Assembly: GCA_030668025.1 (NCBI GenBank)
Contig: DAOUUT010000151.1
Span: 1 to 8,856 of the forward strand
Origin: Promethearchaeota archaeon
GTDB taxonomy: Archaea; Asgardarchaeota; Lokiarchaeia; Sigynarchaeales; SOKP01
Direction of reading: 5' to 3'
DNA length: 8,856 nt
A program made the translations under genes and the position numbers. Shown here in pieces: positions 6,067 through 8,856 of this stretch (the first letter of the stretch is position 1; each line of letters starts with the position of its first letter). Below the pieces are notes generated by a model, which saw only the letters and a list, made by a program, of their open reading frames with translations, did no database searches and had not been told where the DNA came from.

Positions 6067-6098
6067 ATAAATACAAAAAAAATTAAGTGTAAAATTAC

Positions 6099-8856
6099 AT
6101 GCCGAAAGTAAGAAGTAAAATTGCGAATGTTTTTAGGTTACTTAAGCAGATGATTGAAGAGAATCCGGAATTTAAAAAAGAAATTTATAATCAAACAACA
6201 GATTTTGTTTTTAACGCAAGATTACTCTTTACAGCTGAAGAAGATGAGAATCAAAGCATCTCAATAATTTTTAATAATGGAAACATCGAAGTTATTGAAG
6301 AAACTATCGAAAACCCAACAATCACCTTAAAATATAAGAAAGTTAAAGATTTAGGGAAACTCCCTCGAAGTAAACCTGAAGAAATTGTTAATATGCTTTT
6401 GAAAAATCAACTACATACAATTGGAAACATGAGTCACATGACTAAATTCTTCTTTTTAATGACATATGTTTTGTTAAAACATAAAGACGCTTATGATCAA
6501 CGAATTCAAAATATCCAAAAAGAAGAGATTATTCCATTTGAACAATTTGAAGATTTCTCATCCGGAACAGAACATATGAAGAATACCATACTTAATTATA
6601 AAACTGATAATGTGAAATATTTAGAAGATCTTTACTTGGGAAAATATAAACTAAAGGATTTTAAAAGATTAAACTATTTGAAATATATACGTTCAGTTTC
6701 TAAACTTGAAGTTTGCCCCGAAAGATCTAAACTAATTACCGAATTTTGTAAAAGAGAAGGTTATACGCCAGAAGATGGAAATAATGATCATCCTGGATTG
6801 AAAATGGGGAAAATAGTCAACTATATTCTTTCTCATAAGAGGGCTATGATTCAAGATTGGGATTATTTACCAGGCACTTCAACTACAAAAAGATTAGGTA
6901 CAATGATATATCCCGAATTTGGGGCTTTATTTTTCTGGCCTGAACTTTATTCGATTGATAATCGTGAATTAAATCCCCATCTAATAGATCAAGAAGCTAT
7001 TGATATTTTAGATAATGATGTTTTTCCTTTTTGGATGGATAGAAATATTAGAGAATACGTTAGAACAAAAAATGGTAATCCCGTATCTCAACAAATGGAT
7101 GAACATTTTGTATTTTATTTTATGTGGAAAACTCAAGCAATTTCACACACCATCCCTGGATTTCCCACTTTTTTAAAAATGGGGATAAATGAATTATTGA
7201 ATGAAGCTACTTCTAAAGAAAAAGAAACATCTGATTCAAAAAAAGAAGATTTCTATAAAGGAATTCAATTAGCGTTAAATGGTGTTTTAAATTATACAAG
7301 AAATTTAGCAAATGAAGCAATACATAAAGCAGATACAATCGATGAACAAAATGCTTCAGAAATGCTGAAAATGAGAAAACATGAATTACTTCACTTAGGA
7401 CAACTATTGTTAAAAGTACCTGCAGAACCATCTAAAACTCTTGAAGAAGCAATTATCTCAATTTGGATAATGTGGATTGCACTAACTCAAGAGAATGCTC
7501 ATATGGGGTTGTCACTTGGTCGTTTAGATCATTGGTTACAACCATATTTTGAAAGTGATATGGAAAAAATCTCATCAGATAAGCAGAAAGAGGAGTATAT
7601 TAAAAAAGCAATAGAGCTAATGGGTTGTTTCTTTCTCCGTGTTTCAGATCAAGCACCTTTAGTTCCAGATGTTGGAAATTATCTATTTGGGGGAAGTAGT
7701 CAAGATTTTGCTCTCACAGTTGGTGGTGTTGATAAAGATGGTAATTCTGCAGTTTGTGATATGACATTCATAATTTTAAAAGTAACAGAAATGCTAACAT
7801 TGAGAGATCCAAATTTAAATGCCCGTTATTTTCCTGGAGTGAATTCGAAAGAATATTTGGATCGAATCCTTGAGGTTAATATTAATACTCATGCAACACC
7901 TTCAATTCATAATGATATCCAAATGATTAATGCTCTGACAAAAGTTGGAATAAAACTGCAAGACGCAAGAACTTGGGCTGCAACTGGCTGTGTTGAACCA
8001 ACAATTTGTGGAAAACATTTTGGTCATACCAATTCCATGATGTTTAATACAATAGCTGCTATGGAAATGACACTCAATAATGGGATTCATCCTGTTGTTA
8101 GTACCAAAAAGAGATTTGGCCCAAAAACGGGTGAAGTTAGTGATTTTAAAAACAATATTGATTTTTTAAACGCTTTCAAACAACAACTTCACTTTATGAT
8201 TGAAAAAAGCGTAGAATATAATAATCTCTTAGGAAGAGCACATCAAATTTTACATCCATCACCTTTATTAAGTTCGTTATTTGATGGGCCTATGGATAAA
8301 GGGATTGATTTAGTGGATGGAGGTGCAATTTATAACACTTCAGGAGTAGCAATGATTGGACTTGCTGATATTATTGATACATTGAATGTTGTTAAAATGT
8401 TGGTATACGATAGAAAAGAAATTGATTTTAATGCTTTTAACGATTATATAAAAAATAATTTTTCATCTCCAGAAGGGGAATTATTGTTAAAAAGAATCAA
8501 ATTAATACCAAAATTTGGAACTGATGACTCACAAACGATTCAATTAGGCCAAGAGATTATAGATTATGTGTATGACGATTTTTATTCATTTGATAATTAT
8601 CGTGGTGGTAAATATTTAGTAGGTTTTTGGAGTATGAGCAATCATGTTGCTTTTGGGAATCTTTCTGGAGCTTTACCGAATGGGAGAAAAGCCTATAAAC
8701 CGTTCACGCCAGGGTTAACCCCTGTTCCCAGTGATAAAGATGTTTTAATTGAGAATATAAGAGCGGTGGCAGCATTAGACAGTGAAAAAATGCCCAATAA
8801 TCTTGCTTTTAATGTTAAATTAGTACCCGATCCTAAAGATACTCATGAAGAAACAA
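6099..8856 (+). CDS. SCP2-like/glycyl radical enzyme fusion, dehydratase-type active site (3' partial)
   Basis: I translated this frame by hand: it is open for 919 codons to the window end. Residues about 185-919 follow the pyruvate formate-lyase/glycyl radical enzyme fold: PERSKLITEF (207-216), GTSTTKRLG, YPEFGALFFWPEL, TIPGFPTF, AHMGLSLGRLDHWLQPYF (467-484), TVGGVDKDGN (540-549), PSIHND, and GCVEP with the catalytic Cys631 and Glu633. A single Cys preceded by Gly, with Glu two residues later, is typical of glycyl-radical dehydratases, decarboxylases and C-N or C-S lyases, not of true PFL (Cys-Cys). Residues about 15-128 look like an SCP2 lipid-binding domain (NPTITLKYK, then NMLLKNQLHTIGNMSHMTKFF). 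The C-terminal glycyl-radical loop, perhaps the last 120-140 residues, lies beyond the window, as does any activating radical-SAM enzyme. The enzyme requires anaerobic conditions. The substrate is unknown; the SCP2-like part hints at a hydrophobic one. Confidence 0.85.
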   Translation, partial: MPKVRSKIANVFRLLKQMIEENPEFKKEIYNQTTDFVFNARLLFTAEEDENQSISIIFNNGNIEVIEETIENPTITLKYKKVKDLGKLPRSKPEEIVNMLLKNQLHTIGNMSHMTKFFFLMTYVLLKHKDAYDQRIQNIQKEEIIPFEQFEDFSSGTEHMKNTILNYKTDNVKYLEDLYLGKYKLKDFKRLNYLKYIRSVSKLEVCPERSKLITEFCKREGYTPEDGNNDHPGLKMGKIVNYILSHKRAMIQDWDYLPGTSTTKRLGTMIYPEFGALFFWPELYSIDNRELNPHLIDQEAIDILDNDVFPFWMDRNIREYVRTKNGNPVSQQMDEHFVFYFMWKTQAISHTIPGFPTFLKMGINELLNEATSKEKETSDSKKEDFYKGIQLALNGVLNYTRNLANEAIHKADTIDEQNASEMLKMRKHELLHLGQLLLKVPAEPSKTLEEAIISIWIMWIALTQENAHMGLSLGRLDHWLQPYFESDMEKISSDKQKEEYIKKAIELMGCFFLRVSDQAPLVPDVGNYLFGGSSQDFALTVGGVDKDGNSAVCDMTFIILKVTEMLTLRDPNLNARYFPGVNSKEYLDRILEVNINTHATPSIHNDIQMINALTKVGIKLQDARTWAATGCVEPTICGKHFGHTNSMMFNTIAAMEMTLNNGIHPVVSTKKRFGPKTGEVSDFKNNIDFLNAFKQQLHFMIEKSVEYNNLLGRAHQILHPSPLLSSLFDGPMDKGIDLVDGGAIYNTSGVAMIGLADIIDTLNVVKMLVYDRKEIDFNAFNDYIKNNFSSPEGELLLKRIKLIPKFGTDDSQTIQLGQEIIDYVYDDFYSFDNYRGGKYLVGFWSMSNHVAFGNLSGALPNGRKAYKPFTPGLTPVPSDKDVLIENIRAVAALDSEKMPNNLAFNVKLVPDPKDTHEET

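Noticed and set aside
7213..7431. Minus-strand open frame of 72 codons rich in Leu, Phe and Val
   Set aside because: It looks membrane-like only because it is antisense to Lys/Glu/Asn-rich codons of the glycyl radical enzyme.
7902..8090. Minus-strand open frame of 62 codons rich in Cys and His
   Set aside because: It is antisense to the active-site region of the glycyl radical enzyme; the apparent metal-ligand pattern is a by-product.
6099..8856. Naming the radical enzyme pyruvate formate-lyase (pflB)
   Set aside because: The Cys-Cys pair needed for PFL chemistry is absent; the site is Gly-Cys-Val-Glu-Pro, so a dehydratase, decarboxylase or lyase role is more likely.
1..8856. tRNA or rRNA genes, CRISPR arrays, insertion sequences
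   Set aside because: No cloverleaf-like GC-rich segment, regularly spaced repeat or transposase motif was found when reading both strands.

Overview
The window is AT-rich (about one-third G+C by eye) and looks archaeal. Genes are preceded by TATA-like boxes about 25-45 bases upstream (for example TTTATATG and TTTATATAAAA), two transcripts look leaderless, one small gene has a classic Shine-Dalgarno sequence, and VapBC and other toxin-antitoxin debris sits between metabolic genes. A low-GC archaeon with an ACLY-like ATP-citrate lyase and a large glycyl radical enzyme would fit an Asgard (Loki-type) archaeon. That placement is inference only; no ribosomal or taxonomic marker lies in the window.

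Layout: (1) 1-861, plus strand: the C-terminal citrate-synthase-like part of ATP-citrate lyase, cut by the window start and followed by a hairpin-plus-U terminator. (2) 983-1568, minus strand: a compact vapBC pair with overlapping genes, a TTG start for vapC and a palindrome in the promoter. (3) 1651-1731: a cluster of palindromes upstream of a TATA box, then icd (1800-2987), a decarboxylating isocitrate dehydrogenase of the IDH/IPMDH family with an unusual cofactor-loop sequence. (4) 3186-3893: toxin-antitoxin remains, comprising a PIN toxin broken at a ten-A run, an intact 61-residue antitoxin-like gene with a strong ribosome binding site, and a short RelE/ParE-like remnant. (5) 3908-5905, minus strand: a cytoplasmic GH127 beta-L-arabinofuranosidase family enzyme with all expected metal and catalytic residues. 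(6) 6099 to the window end, plus strand: a large glycyl radical enzyme, open for 919 codons with its stop and glycyl-radical domain outside the window.

Together, aclA and icd handle citrate and isocitrate: citrate cleavage to acetyl-CoA and oxaloacetate, and interconversion of isocitrate and 2-oxoglutarate. This suits either a reductive TCA segment or supply of acetyl-CoA and glutamate precursors. The GH127 enzyme and the glycyl radical enzyme are divergently transcribed from a shared AT-rich region and suggest anaerobic carbohydrate or other organic-substrate use.

The most interesting item is the glycyl radical enzyme. It has a dehydratase-type Gly-Cys-Val-Glu-Pro active site and an N-terminal extension of about 175 residues that reads like an SCP2 (sterol carrier protein 2) lipid-binding domain. 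This suggests a radical enzyme acting on a hydrophobic or lipid-like substrate.
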